A stretch of DNA of 9,212 bases from CAVPGH01 sp046726955. Lineage in GTDB: Bacteria > Acidobacteriota > Vicinamibacteria > Fen-336. Both the position numbers and the translations under genes were made by a program. The stretch's first letter is position 1. The number at the start of each line of letters is the position of its first letter. The notes beneath the pieces are model-generated. The model saw only the letters and a list, made by a program, of their open reading frames with translations. It did not search any database and was not told the DNA's origin. Positions 1-5,890 of the stretch are shown piece by piece. Where the stretch lies: NCBI GenBank assembly GCA_046726955.1, contig JBKPBQ010000305.1, positions 1 to 9,212 of the forward strand, read 5' to 3'.

Positions 1-350
1 TCGTACATGAAGTAGAGGCCGAGGGTCTCGCGCGCGCCGGCGTCGAGCGTGGCGAAGACTCCGGGATGACCCTTGGTGCCGATGCGCTCCGCGTGCTGGA
101 AGCCGGCGTCCAGCGCGAGCTTTCGCATGAGCTCGCAGCCCTCCTCCATGCCCGTGTTCTCGGCCGCGATCGAGGGTTGGTGGATCCACTGCTGCAGGCG
201 GGCGATGGCCTCATCGTGGCGGCGCTCGATCTCGCGGTAGACCGACGACAGGTCTCTGCCGCCGGCGGCGGCGGTGTGCGCCGGCGTGGCGGCCCAGAGC
301 GCGGCGCCGGCCGTCGTGGTGACGAATTCCCTGCGCGTGATGGTTGGCAT
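1..350 (-). CDS. M20-family metallopeptidase, N-terminal part, Tat signal (runs off left edge)
   Basis: Reading leftwards from an ATG at 350, the frame is open for 116 complete codons to the window edge, so only the N-terminus is seen. Residues 5-10 (TRREFV) followed by a small hydrophobic Ala/Thr stretch (about 11-29) form a twin-arginine signal, implying export of a folded, probably metal-loaded enzyme. After it comes a helical segment and the stretch RLQQWIHQPSIAAENTGMEE (residues 51-70), then GFQHAE and GHPGVFATLDAG (95-106) and LGLYFMY at the edge. From memory this is the N-terminal pattern of M20 peptidases (the dipeptidase/acetylornithine deacetylase superfamily), di-zinc hydrolases of peptides or N-acyl amino acids. 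The metal ligands lie beyond the window, so activity cannot be judged. There is no clear Shine-Dalgarno; a TAGAAT hexamer lies 10 bases upstream. It is divergent from the moaD-like gene. Family call fairly sure; substrate unknown. Confidence 0.8.
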   Translation of the reverse strand, partial: MPTITRREFVTTTAGAALWAATPAHTAAAGGRDLSSVYREIERRHDEAIARLQQWIHQPSIAAENTGMEEGCELMRKLALDAGFQHAERIGTKGHPGVFATLDAGARETLGLYFMY

Positions 351-360
351 AGTGGTCCCG

Positions 361-366
361 ATTCTA
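361..366 (-). promoter_or_regulatory. candidate -10 element of the M20 peptidase gene
   Basis: On the minus strand this reads TAGAAT (5 of 6 matches to TATAAT) and ends 10 bases before the ATG at 350. A transcription start 6-8 bases downstream would leave a leader of only a few bases, which fits the absence of a Shine-Dalgarno. No convincing -35 hexamer is visible at 16-18 bases spacing. Confidence 0.4.
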
Positions 367-375
367 AGGCACGGG

Positions 376-404
376 TTGACCCCCATAGCACTTTCGTGTG
401 AGAT
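376..404 (+). promoter_or_regulatory. candidate promoter of the moaD-like gene
   Basis: TTGACC at 376-381 is a good -35 match, followed 17 bases later by TGAGAT (399-404), a poor -10 that lacks the important A at its second position. The -10 ends 6 bases before the GTG at 411. Spacing and the -35 favour a promoter; the weak -10 keeps confidence low. It lies back-to-back with the candidate peptidase promoter in a 60-base divergent gap. Confidence 0.3.
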
Positions 405-410
405 GTCGAA

Positions 411-656
411 GTGCGCGTGCGCGTGCGGCTCTTCGCGTCCCTGCGCGAGGCGGCGGGACGTTCGGAACTGGACCTGGAGCTTCCGGGGCCCGCGACCGCC
501 GAGGACGCCTGGCGGCGCCTCGCGGAGTCCTTCCCCGCCCTCGCCTCCCGGCGCGACAGCCTGGCCGCCTCGGTGAACCGCCGCTACGCCTCCTTCGGCC
601 AGGCGCTGGCCGAAGGGGACGAGGTCGTCTTCATCCCGCCCGTGAGCGGGGGCTAG
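411..656 (+). CDS. moaD: MoaD/ThiS-like sulfur-carrier protein (molybdopterin synthase small subunit)
   Basis: An 81-residue protein with the size and layout of MoaD: a beta-grasp opening (RVRLFASLREAAG, residues 4-16), a central helix (EDAWRRLAESFPAL), a conserved asparagine region (SVNRRYAS), the acidic loop GDEVVFIPPVSGG and a C-terminal Gly-Gly. In MoaD the terminal glycine is adenylated by MoeB and thiocarboxylated, then gives sulfur to precursor Z within MoaE to make molybdopterin. The FIPPVSGG ending is the best evidence. No moaE, moaC or moeB lies beside it here, so it could serve another sulfur-carrier role. The start is GTG at 411; in-frame GTGs at 417 and 423 come from a hexamer repeat and are alternatives. 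Shine-Dalgarno is weak. The stop overlaps the ribosome-binding site of the following PilZ gene, indicating co-transcription. Confidence 0.85.
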   Translation: MRVRVRLFASLREAAGRSELDLELPGPATAEDAWRRLAESFPALASRRDSLAASVNRRYASFGQALAEGDEVVFIPPVSGG

Positions 657-659
657 GAG
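655..659 (+). promoter_or_regulatory. ribosome-binding site of the PilZ gene, overlapping the moaD stop
   Basis: AGGAG lies partly within the TAG stop of the moaD-like gene (654-656). It sits 4 bases before a GTG at 664 and 7 bases before a second in-frame GTG at 667; the second spacing is closer to optimal, so translation may start at 667. Confidence 0.6.
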
Positions 660-663
660 CCTC

Positions 664-1044
664 GTGGTGAAGACCGGAGATCCCGCGGAGAGAAGGAAGC
701 ACGAGCGAGTCCCCGCCCGGGTGCCGCTCTACGTGGTCATGGGCGGCGAGATCTTCCAGAAGATGGTCGAGCTCGAGACCCAGAACATCTCGACGGGCGG
801 GGTCGCCTTCGAGACCCACCGCGAGATCCCGCTGGAGGCCGAGTCGCTCGTGATGGTCTCCCGGCTCGGAGACCTGCCGCCCACGGCGCAGATCCAGGGC
901 CGCGTCGTCCACTGCCACCACGACGCGGAGCGCGACGTGTACGTCGTGGGCGTGACCTTCACGAAGTTCGAGGGTGTCACCCCCGAGGAGCTGAGCGCGC
1001 GCATCGAGGCCTGGAGGAAGGGCACGGAGAAGCCCGGGCACTGA
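664..1044 (+). CDS. single-domain PilZ protein (probable cyclic di-GMP receptor)
   Basis: A 126-residue protein consisting of little more than one PilZ domain. Both ligand motifs are present: the N-terminal arginine motif RRKHER (residues 10-15, RxxxR with R11 and R15) and N41-I-S-T-G-G46, matching (D/N)xSxxG. Between and after them are the beta-barrel strands (PLYVVMGG, VAFETHR, IQGRVVHCHH, VYVVGVTFTKF), ending in a helix (PEELSARIEAW). Proteins of this type bind c-di-GMP and act as adaptors in motility, polysaccharide or envelope control; the partner cannot be read from the sequence. No signal peptide or membrane helix, so it is cytoplasmic. The start is GTG at 664 or, judging by Shine-Dalgarno spacing, 667. 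It is probably co-transcribed with the moaD-like gene, though no functional link between them is known to me. Confidence 0.88.
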   Translation: MVKTGDPAERRKHERVPARVPLYVVMGGEIFQKMVELETQNISTGGVAFETHREIPLEAESLVMVSRLGDLPPTAQIQGRVVHCHHDAERDVYVVGVTFTKFEGVTPEELSARIEAWRKGTEKPGH

Positions 1045-1110
1045 GTCCTCCGCGCGTCGGCGGGCTCGCGGCCGCTGTCGCTGCTCGTGTTCGGCCGCGT
1101 CAAACTACGC

Positions 1111-1116
1111 TAGGAT
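1111..1116 (+). promoter_or_regulatory. candidate -10 element (overlapping SD-like AGGA) of the BI-1 family gene
   Basis: TAGGAT ends 6 bases before the ATG at 1123, within the 78-base gap after the PilZ gene. As a -10 it would make the transcript start at about the start codon. The same bases contain AGGA (1112-1115) with 7-base spacing to the ATG, so it may instead, or also, be the Shine-Dalgarno. TACGCT (1106-1111) is an alternative -10. No clear -35 is seen. Confidence 0.35.
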
Positions 1117-1122
1117 GCAATC

Positions 1123-1863
1123 ATGAGAACGAGTAATCCCGCCCTGTCGGACACGACGTTCCGCGGCCTGCCGCGCGAGTTCGGCGCCGAGGCCATGTCG
1201 CTGCAAGGCACCGTCAACAAGACCGGTGTCTCGCTGCTCATACTCGTCGCCTGCGCCGCCTTCACCTGGAACCAGGTCCTCTCCGGCCAGGCCACGGGAG
1301 GCCTCTTCGCCGTCGGCGGGGCGCTTCTCGGCTTCGTGGTCGCCATGGTCACGGTCTTCAAGAAGGAGTGGGCGCCCGTCACGACGCCGCTCTACGCCGC
1401 GCTCGAAGGGCTCTTCCTGGGCGCCATCTCCGCGGTCTACAACCAGCGCTATCAGGGCCTGCCCATGAACGCGGTCGCCCTGACGTTCGGCTGCCTGGCC
1501 GTGCTCCTCGCCGCCTACAGCTCGGGCCTCATCCGCGTGAGCGACAAGCTCAGGCTCGGGATCGCCGCCGCCACCGGCGCGGTAGCGCTCGTCTACCTCG
1601 TCTCGATCGGCCTCGGGTTCTTCGGGGTCCGCATCCCCGGGATCTTCGACAGCGGCCCGATCGGGATCGCCTTCAGCCTGTTCGTGGTCGGCCTCGCCGC
1701 CTTCAACCTCGTCCTCGACTTCGACTTCATCGAGAACGGCGTGCGCGCCCAGGCCCCGAAGTACATGGAGTGGTACGGCGCGTTCGGGCTGCTCGTCACG
1801 CTGATCTGGCTCTACCTCGAGATCCTGCGCCTGCTCGCCAAGCTCCAGGACCGCCGCCGCTAG
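1123..1863 (+). CDS. Bax inhibitor-1/YccA (TMBIM) family membrane protein
   Basis: A 246-residue integral membrane protein with about seven hydrophobic helices (approximately 33-52, 58-78, 86-106, 115-135, 147-168, 178-198 and 216-238) after a polar N-terminus MRTSNPALSDTTF, which is typical of bacterial YccA-type members. The family signature at the end of helix 6, NLVLDFDFIENG (195-206), is present, with acidic residues D199, D201 and E204. In the Bacillus relative YetJ, a pair of aspartates forms a pH-sensitive gate for calcium leak, and other members are linked to membrane-stress control through FtsH. The ligand and role here are unknown. The short C-terminal tail LAKLQDRRR is basic, in keeping with a cytoplasmic end. 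The gene has its own likely promoter and ends convergently with the TerB-like gene, the two stops sharing CTAG. Confidence 0.88.
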   Translation: MRTSNPALSDTTFRGLPREFGAEAMSLQGTVNKTGVSLLILVACAAFTWNQVLSGQATGGLFAVGGALLGFVVAMVTVFKKEWAPVTTPLYAALEGLFLGAISAVYNQRYQGLPMNAVALTFGCLAVLLAAYSSGLIRVSDKLRLGIAAATGAVALVYLVSIGLGFFGVRIPGIFDSGPIGIAFSLFVVGLAAFNLVLDFDFIENGVRAQAPKYMEWYGAFGLLVTLIWLYLEILRLLAKLQDRRR

Positions 1864-2336
1864 CCGTCCGAGCCGAACGCCTCCAGCGCGCGCACCTTCG
1901 CCTCGATGATGTCGGCGGTGGTGAGGCCGAGGAGCTCCGAGATCTTCCGGATGAGGTACTCCTCCTGGGCGAGGATCTCCGCATCGGCGATGGCGATGCG
2001 CCAGAGCCACTCGAGGAGCTGAAGCCTCTGGCCGCGGGTGAGATGCCGGTCCAGTCGCTCGACCGCCTGGCGCATCCCCTCGGAATCGCGCGCGGAGTGC
2101 GCGGCCACTCGCATCAGCTCCGTGGCCTCCTCGCGGTCCACGCCGAGGATCTCCTGCACTCCCCCGATCACCGCCTCCAGCTCCTCCTCCTTGATCTCCA
2201 TGTCCGCGCGGAGGACCTGGACGAGCATGACCACGAGGGCGACCTGGAGGTCCCGCTCGGTGACCTCGTGGAGCTGCTGGCCCTCCTCGGAGAGGGTGGA
2301 GACGTACTCCCGGAAGCGCTCGACGAGCTCGCCCAC
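1860..2336 (-). CDS. TerB-like (tellurite resistance B fold) protein
   Basis: A 158-residue all-helical cytoplasmic protein. It holds two related segments, LRADMEIKEEELEAVI (42-57) and IADAEILAQEEYLIRKI (116-132), each with an Ala-Asp pair then a Glu-rich helix start. This is the arrangement of the TerB/COG4103 family, whose acidic residues bind metal in studied TerB proteins. Stand-alone TerB proteins are common and mostly uncharacterised; the tellurite label is inherited and no other ter genes are nearby. The start is GTG at 2336, supported by a strong AGGAGG five bases upstream. It lies 37 bases downstream of the PF13449 gene on the same strand, probably in the same transcript, although the TerB site is strong enough for independent translation. 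Its stop codon overlaps that of the convergent BI-1 family gene. Confidence 0.82.
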   Translation of the reverse strand: MGELVERFREYVSTLSEEGQQLHEVTERDLQVALVVMLVQVLRADMEIKEEELEAVIGGVQEILGVDREEATELMRVAAHSARDSEGMRQAVERLDRHLTRGQRLQLLEWLWRIAIADAEILAQEEYLIRKISELLGLTTADIIEAKVRALEAFGSDG

Positions 2337-2341
2337 GTGCC

Positions 2342-2347
2342 CCTCCT
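2342..2347 (-). promoter_or_regulatory. strong ribosome-binding site of the TerB-like gene
   Basis: On the minus strand this is AGGAGG within a longer G/A-rich run, 5 bases before the GTG at 2336. It fixes that start and is the best Shine-Dalgarno match I see in the window. Confidence 0.75.
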
Positions 2348-2373
2348 CCCGCCCCCCGAGGGTCGGGCCTCTA

Positions 2374-3396
2374 CTATCGCCCTTCCAGCGCGAAGAGCAA
2401 GAGGAGGGTCCGCTGCTGGGGGTTCAGGTTGTCGTCGGAGACGATGAAGCAGAGGGTGTCCTTCTCGTAGCGCTGGCAGTCGATGCCCTCGAAGTTGTCG
2501 AGGGTGACGGGAGGCTCGATGTCGGCGACGATCCTCCCGCCCAGGGTGGCCTCCGGCCGCAGCGCGTCGCGCAAGATCTGGCGGATGCGCACGCCCACGA
2601 TCCCGCGGTCGGGGTTGTAGGCGCGCTCCAGCACGACGAGGTCGCCCCAGGGAAGGAGCGCGGCGTCGGAGGGACGCAGCGCGCGCTCGAAGCGATAGCC
2701 GAGCGGCCGCCAGTCCTCGGCGGACCCGATCCAGCCGCGGATGAGATCGCCCTTGATCCAGTACTCGGTCATCGCGAAGAGCCGCCCCTTGGGCAGCGCC
2801 ACCAGTGACTCGATGCCTCCGTTGAACGGAGCTTCGGAGAGGCCGGGCGGGTTCGGGATGACGTCCGCCGGACCCTTGAGCCGGCCGTTGTCGCCGCCGT
2901 AGTGCCAGATCCGGTGCTGGCGCTCGAACCCGACGAGGAACGACCCGTCGGCGAGGATCGCGAGGGACTCCGCGTCGCGATCGTCCTTCTCGGCGAGGGG
3001 CGCCCCGCTGAGGTCCAGGAGCGGGCCCATCTCCGCGTCGGCGAGGCCGGTCAGGAATCCCCGCTCGTCGCGCACGATCGAGGCGGCGAGCCAGCTCCCC
3101 TCGTCGGAGACGAGCGTGAGGCGACGACCGTCGTGGCTGAGCCGCAGGGAGGAGAAGCCGCCGAAGCGCGGGTCGCTCGAGGTGAGGTGCGCGCCGCCGC
3201 GGTAGCGCAGCCGGCCGATCGTGTGCTGGTCGGGCTTCTCCGGGTTCAGGGGAACGGGCGCCGCGCGCACGTCGACTTTCCGGGGGGCGGGATCCTCCGG
3301 CGGGAGAGCCGGCGGCGACGGCGCCGGCGACTGTGCGGCGAGGGCGACGGGAATGAGCAGTAGCGGCGCAAGAGCACGGCCGGACCGTACGTTCAA
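2374..3396 (-). CDS. secreted PF13449 (esterase-like activity of phytase) family protein
   Basis: A 340-residue protein with a Sec signal peptide (basic MNVRSGR, hydrophobic core 9-20, probable cleavage near ALA/AQ at 20/21), then a Pro/Ala-rich linker (22-40) and a beta-propeller-like domain. Family landmarks are GFSSLRLS (80-87), SDEG (97-100), DAESLAIL (141-148), GFERQHRIW (156-164), NGGIESL (192-198), LERAYNP (256-262), DNFEGID (300-306) and SDDNLNPQQRTLLLLF (320-335). These match PF13449, found in periplasmic or secreted proteins named for esterase activity seen in one phytase; the true substrate is generally unknown. C307 and C316 could form a disulfide in the periplasm. The start must be TTG at 3396: no ATG or GTG exists in frame between it and the stop upstream, and it leads straight into the signal peptide. 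The gene ends with tandem TAG TAG stops. It is likely co-transcribed with the TerB-like gene. Confidence 0.83.
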   Translation of the reverse strand: MNVRSGRALAPLLLIPVALAAQSPAPSPPALPPEDPAPRKVDVRAAPVPLNPEKPDQHTIGRLRYRGGAHLTSSDPRFGGFSSLRLSHDGRRLTLVSDEGSWLAASIVRDERGFLTGLADAEMGPLLDLSGAPLAEKDDRDAESLAILADGSFLVGFERQHRIWHYGGDNGRLKGPADVIPNPPGLSEAPFNGGIESLVALPKGRLFAMTEYWIKGDLIRGWIGSAEDWRPLGYRFERALRPSDAALLPWGDLVVLERAYNPDRGIVGVRIRQILRDALRPEATLGGRIVADIEPPVTLDNFEGIDCQRYEKDTLCFIVSDDNLNPQQRTLLLLFALEGR

Positions 3397-3420
3397 CGCG
3401 GGACCCCGGGCAAAGCGCGG

Positions 3421-3426
3421 AGGATA
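3421..3426 (-). promoter_or_regulatory. candidate -10 element of the PF13449 gene
   Basis: On the minus strand this reads TATCCT, preceded by TGG (TGGTATCCT resembles an extended -10). It lies in the 51-base gap after the crotonase gene, 24 bases before the TTG start. A TTGAGG at 3446-3451 would be a -35 with 19-base spacing, longer than usual. This is the only reason to split the PF13449/TerB pair from the operon upstream. Confidence 0.3.
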
Positions 3427-3447
3427 CCACGCCCGGTGCGGCCGTCC

Positions 3448-4215
3448 TCAACGGCCGGACTTGGCTCCGTGCCGTCCTTCTCCGCCCGCGAAGCGCCGCG
3501 CGCCCTCGAGTGCGCCTTCGCGCACGGCGTCCATCCCGTGCCGGAACTCCCCCCGCAACGCCTCGTCGAGGGAAAGACCCGCCTGCTCGTAGACGGAGAG
3601 GCGGTCGTGCCGCAGCGCGGGCTGAGGGAGTGCCGCCAACGACTGCGCCAGCTCCTCCGCCGCCGACCGCGACCCGCCCGCCGGCACGACCCGGCTGACC
3701 AGCCCCATGGCGAGCGCTTCCTGCGCGTCGACGGCGCGTCCGGTGAGCACGAGGTCGAGCGCGCGGCCCATCCCCACGATCCGCGGGAGCCGCACCGTGC
3801 CTCCGTCGATCAGGGGCACGCCGAAGCGCCGGTTCAGGAACCCGACCGACGCGCCCTCCTCGACGACTCGAAGGTCGCACCAGAGAGCGAGCTCGAGCCC
3901 GCCGCCCACGGCGTGCCCGGCGATTCCGGCGACGACGGGCTTGGAGAGCGTCAGGCGCGAGATTCCCATCGGTGCGTCGCCGTCCGGCTCCATGCGGTTG
4001 CCGCGGCCTTCCGCGATCGCCTTCAAGTCCGCTCCCGCGCAGAAGGTGCCGTGCTCTCCCCAGAGGACACCGGCGTGAGCCGAAGCGTCGGCGTCGAAGG
4101 CGCGGAAGGCGTCGGCGAGCGCCTGCGCGTGCTCGCGGTCCACCGCGTTGCGGACCTCGGGCCGGCTCAGCACGACCGTGGTGACGGCGCCGTTTCTCTC
4201 GACGCGCACTGCCAT
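3448..4215 (-). CDS. crotonase / enoyl-CoA hydratase-isomerase family protein
   Basis: A 255-residue crotonase-fold protein. The first oxyanion-hole strand is TFCAGADLKAI (57-67) and the second is HAVGGGLELALWCDLRV (101-117), together the acyl-CoA thioester binding site. E108, in GGGLE, matches one catalytic glutamate of rat enoyl-CoA hydratase (E144). The other (E164) aligns by eye with N128 in GFLNRRFGVPLIDGGT, so ordinary syn-hydration is doubtful; the RRFGVPLIDGGT pattern belongs to a broad subfamily annotated only as crotonase/enoyl-CoA hydratase. The frame extends to 4251, but the ATG at 4215 is preferred: it opens on the usual first strand (VRVERNGAVTTVVLSRP) and has TGGAGG nine bases upstream. 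This start is 4 bases after the response-regulator stop. It probably acts on a CoA thioester in the same process as the dehydrogenase upstream; the substrate is unknown. Confidence 0.87.
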   Translation of the reverse strand: MAVRVERNGAVTTVVLSRPEVRNAVDREHAQALADAFRAFDADASAHAGVLWGEHGTFCAGADLKAIAEGRGNRMEPDGDAPMGISRLTLSKPVVAGIAGHAVGGGLELALWCDLRVVEEGASVGFLNRRFGVPLIDGGTVRLPRIVGMGRALDLVLTGRAVDAQEALAMGLVSRVVPAGGSRSAAEELAQSLAALPQPALRHDRLSVYEQAGLSLDEALRGEFRHGMDAVREGALEGARRFAGGEGRHGAKSGR

Positions 4216-4219
4216 AGGC

Positions 4220-4933
4220 TCAGGCCTCCAGGTCCAGGCGGTAGCCCGCACCGCGGACGGTGGTGAGGTGCCGCGGGAAGCGCGGGTCCTTCTCCAGGTG
4301 CTTCCGCAGCCGCACGATGAAGTTGTCCACGGCGCGGGTCTCCGTGTCCGGCGTCATGTTCCAGACCTTCTCCAGGATCTCGGCCTTGGAGACGATCCGC
4401 CCCGCGTTCTGGACGAGGAGCTTCAGGAGCATCGCCTCCAGCAGCGTGAGCCGCGCCGTCGCCCCTTCCCGGCGCACCTCGAAGGTCCGGAAGTCCACCT
4501 CCGCCCCGCCGATGCGCACGGTCTCGATCGCGCCTCCGCCGCGCGCCCAATCGCGCCGCCTCATGAGTCCCTTCACGCGAGCGAGGAGGACCGAGAGGTC
4601 GAACGGCTTCTGGAGGTAGTCGTCCGCCCCCGCTTCCAGGCCCTGCACCACGTCCGTGGGCAGACCCTTCGCGGTGAGCATGAGCACGGGGGTGTAGTTG
4701 CCGGCGTCGCGCATCCCCTTGACGATGCGGAATCCGTCGACACCCGGCAGCATCACGTCGAGGACAACGAGGTCGTAGCCGTCGGCGTTAGGCGTGAAGC
4801 CGGGAGGGGCGAGGCGGTGGAAGGCCTGCCGGCCGTCCATGATCACCTCCACCTCGTAGCCTTCGAGCTCGAGGTTGAACTTGATGCCGGTGGCGAGATG
4901 CTCCTCGTCCTCGACCACGAGGATCCTAGGCAC
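4220..4933 (-). CDS. OmpR/PhoB-family response regulator
   Basis: A 237-residue regulator with an N-terminal receiver domain and a C-terminal winged helix. Receiver residues are all present: acidic pocket E8/D9, phospho-acceptor D59 in LVVLDVMLPG, T87 in LMLTAKG and K109 in YLQKPFD. The DNA-binding domain (about 137-235) has LTLLEAMLLKLL (162-173), the recognition-helix region TRAVDNFIVRLRKHLE (199-214) and the closing hairpin TVRGAGYRL (225-233). A segment around residues 41-51 (APPGFTPNADG) makes the loop before the phosphorylated strand longer than usual. It starts with GTG at 4933, overlapping the kinase stop by 8 bases, so translation is coupled and the two are a cognate pair. As a DNA-binding output it probably controls its own operon or related metabolic genes; no repeat operator was recognised nearby. 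Confidence 0.93.
   Translation of the reverse strand: MPRILVVEDEEHLATGIKFNLELEGYEVEVIMDGRQAFHRLAPPGFTPNADGYDLVVLDVMLPGVDGFRIVKGMRDAGNYTPVLMLTAKGLPTDVVQGLEAGADDYLQKPFDLSVLLARVKGLMRRRDWARGGGAIETVRIGGAEVDFRTFEVRREGATARLTLLEAMLLKLLVQNAGRIVSKAEILEKVWNMTPDTETRAVDNFIVRLRKHLEKDPRFPRHLTTVRGAGYRLDLEA
4225..4230 (-). promoter_or_regulatory. ribosome-binding site of the crotonase gene, inside the response-regulator 3' end
   Basis: TGGAGG on the minus strand, 9 bases before the ATG at 4215 and within the last codons of the response-regulator gene. It supports the internal start at 4215 over the longer frame from 4251. Confidence 0.6.
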
Positions 4934-5879
4934 GGTCGGCCTCGATGCGGCCGGGAAGCGTGACCGTGAACGTGGAGCCGCGGTCGGGGCCCGGGCTCTC
5001 CGCGGAGATCGTCCCGCGGTGGCCCTTCACCACGGAGCGGACGATGAAGAGGCCGAGCCCTGTGCCGGTGCGGCTCCGCTGGACTTCCTTCCCGATCCGG
5101 TAGAAGCGGTTGAAGATGAACGCGAGGTGGGCCCGCGAGATCCCCACTCCCTGGTCGCGCACCCGCAGGTGGGCCTGCCCGTCGCCGTCGCCCCAGACCT
5201 CGACGTCCACCTCCACCTTCTCCCGCGAGTACTTGACCGCGTTGTCGAGGAGGTTCAGCACCGCCGTCTCCAGCGCCCCCGCGTCCCCGTTCACCATCAG
5301 CGATTCCGGTCCGTCGAAGCGCATCGCCTGGGCGGGAAGCTGGTGACGGGTGCACGTGAGCTCGATGCAACGCCGGGCGAGCCGCGCGAGGTCGAGGGGC
5401 TGGGGATCGACCACCGGGCGGTCCGTGTACATGGCCGCGTTCAGCACGTTGTTGATCGTGGTGTTGAGACGGTCGAGGTCCTGCCGCATGGTCCTGTAGA
5501 AGTCCGCGCGGCGGCTCTCCGGCAGGTCGCGGAGCTGGAGCGTGTCGAGGTAGAGGCGGAGCGAGGCCACGGGCGTCTTCAGCTCGTGCGTGACCGCGCT
5601 GACGAAGTTGCTCTGCCGCTCGTTGAGCCGCACCTCGCGCATGAGGAGGAGCACGATCAGGACGAGGCCGGCGATGAGCAGCAGGAAGAGGAGGCTCCCG
5701 AAGAAGTAGGCCACCCAGCGCAGCGTGGCGAGCTCGCGGCTCGTGGCCTGGTCGGGAGCGGCCAGGATCTGCCAGGCCACGGTGAGGGCCACCGCGACCA
5801 CGATGAGCGAGATGCCCATCGTCGCGAGCTGCCACTTGGGCCGCTTGGAGGGCGAGAGCTGCGAGCCGACGTCCGACAT
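4926..5879 (-). CDS. membrane sensor histidine kinase, short extracytoplasmic loop, no evident HAMP
   Basis: A 317-residue kinase. Two hydrophobic helices (about 20-40 and 55-80) are separated by only about 15 residues, so there is no periplasmic sensor domain. The segment between helix 2 and the catalytic core (81-93) is too short for a HAMP domain. The core is complete: HELKTP with H98, N-box NLLDNAVKYS with N213, G1 box DQGVGI (242-247), F-box region FNRFYRIG and G2 box GTGLGL (272-277). Such short-loop kinases usually sense through the membrane helices or an accessory membrane protein. The ATG at 5879 is chosen because the frame upstream (to 6179) lies over the dehydrogenase C-terminus; a weak GAGGG is 5 bases upstream. 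It begins 11 bases after the dehydrogenase stop and overlaps the regulator start by 8 bases. Confidence 0.92.
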   Translation of the reverse strand: MSDVGSQLSPSKRPKWQLATMGISLIVVAVALTVAWQILAAPDQATSRELATLRWVAYFFGSLLFLLLIAGLVLIVLLLMREVRLNERQSNFVSAVTHELKTPVASLRLYLDTLQLRDLPESRRADFYRTMRQDLDRLNTTINNVLNAAMYTDRPVVDPQPLDLARLARRCIELTCTRHQLPAQAMRFDGPESLMVNGDAGALETAVLNLLDNAVKYSREKVEVDVEVWGDGDGQAHLRVRDQGVGISRAHLAFIFNRFYRIGKEVQRSRTGTGLGLFIVRSVVKGHRGTISAESPGPDRGSTFTVTLPGRIEADRA

Positions 5880-5890
5880 GCGGGCCCTCG

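Noticed and set aside
1068..1075. GCGGCCGC palindrome as an operator upstream of the BI-1 family gene
   Set aside because: Eight-base GC palindromes are expected by chance in DNA this rich in G and C, and there is no second copy near the gene.
1105..2010. Long minus-strand open frame over the BI-1 family gene
   Set aside because: Composition is Arg/Glu/Gly/Ala-rich with low complexity, and it is antisense to a well-recognised seven-helix protein. High GC at third positions suppresses stops on the opposite strand.
2168..3880. 570-codon minus-strand frame spanning TerB, PF13449 and crotonase genes
   Set aside because: It crosses three recognised genes in another frame and reads as Arg/Pro-rich noise.
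4216..4251. Twelve-residue N-terminal extension of the crotonase
   Set aside because: The ATG at 4215 has a Shine-Dalgarno and begins at the expected first strand; the extension would overlap the response-regulator end.
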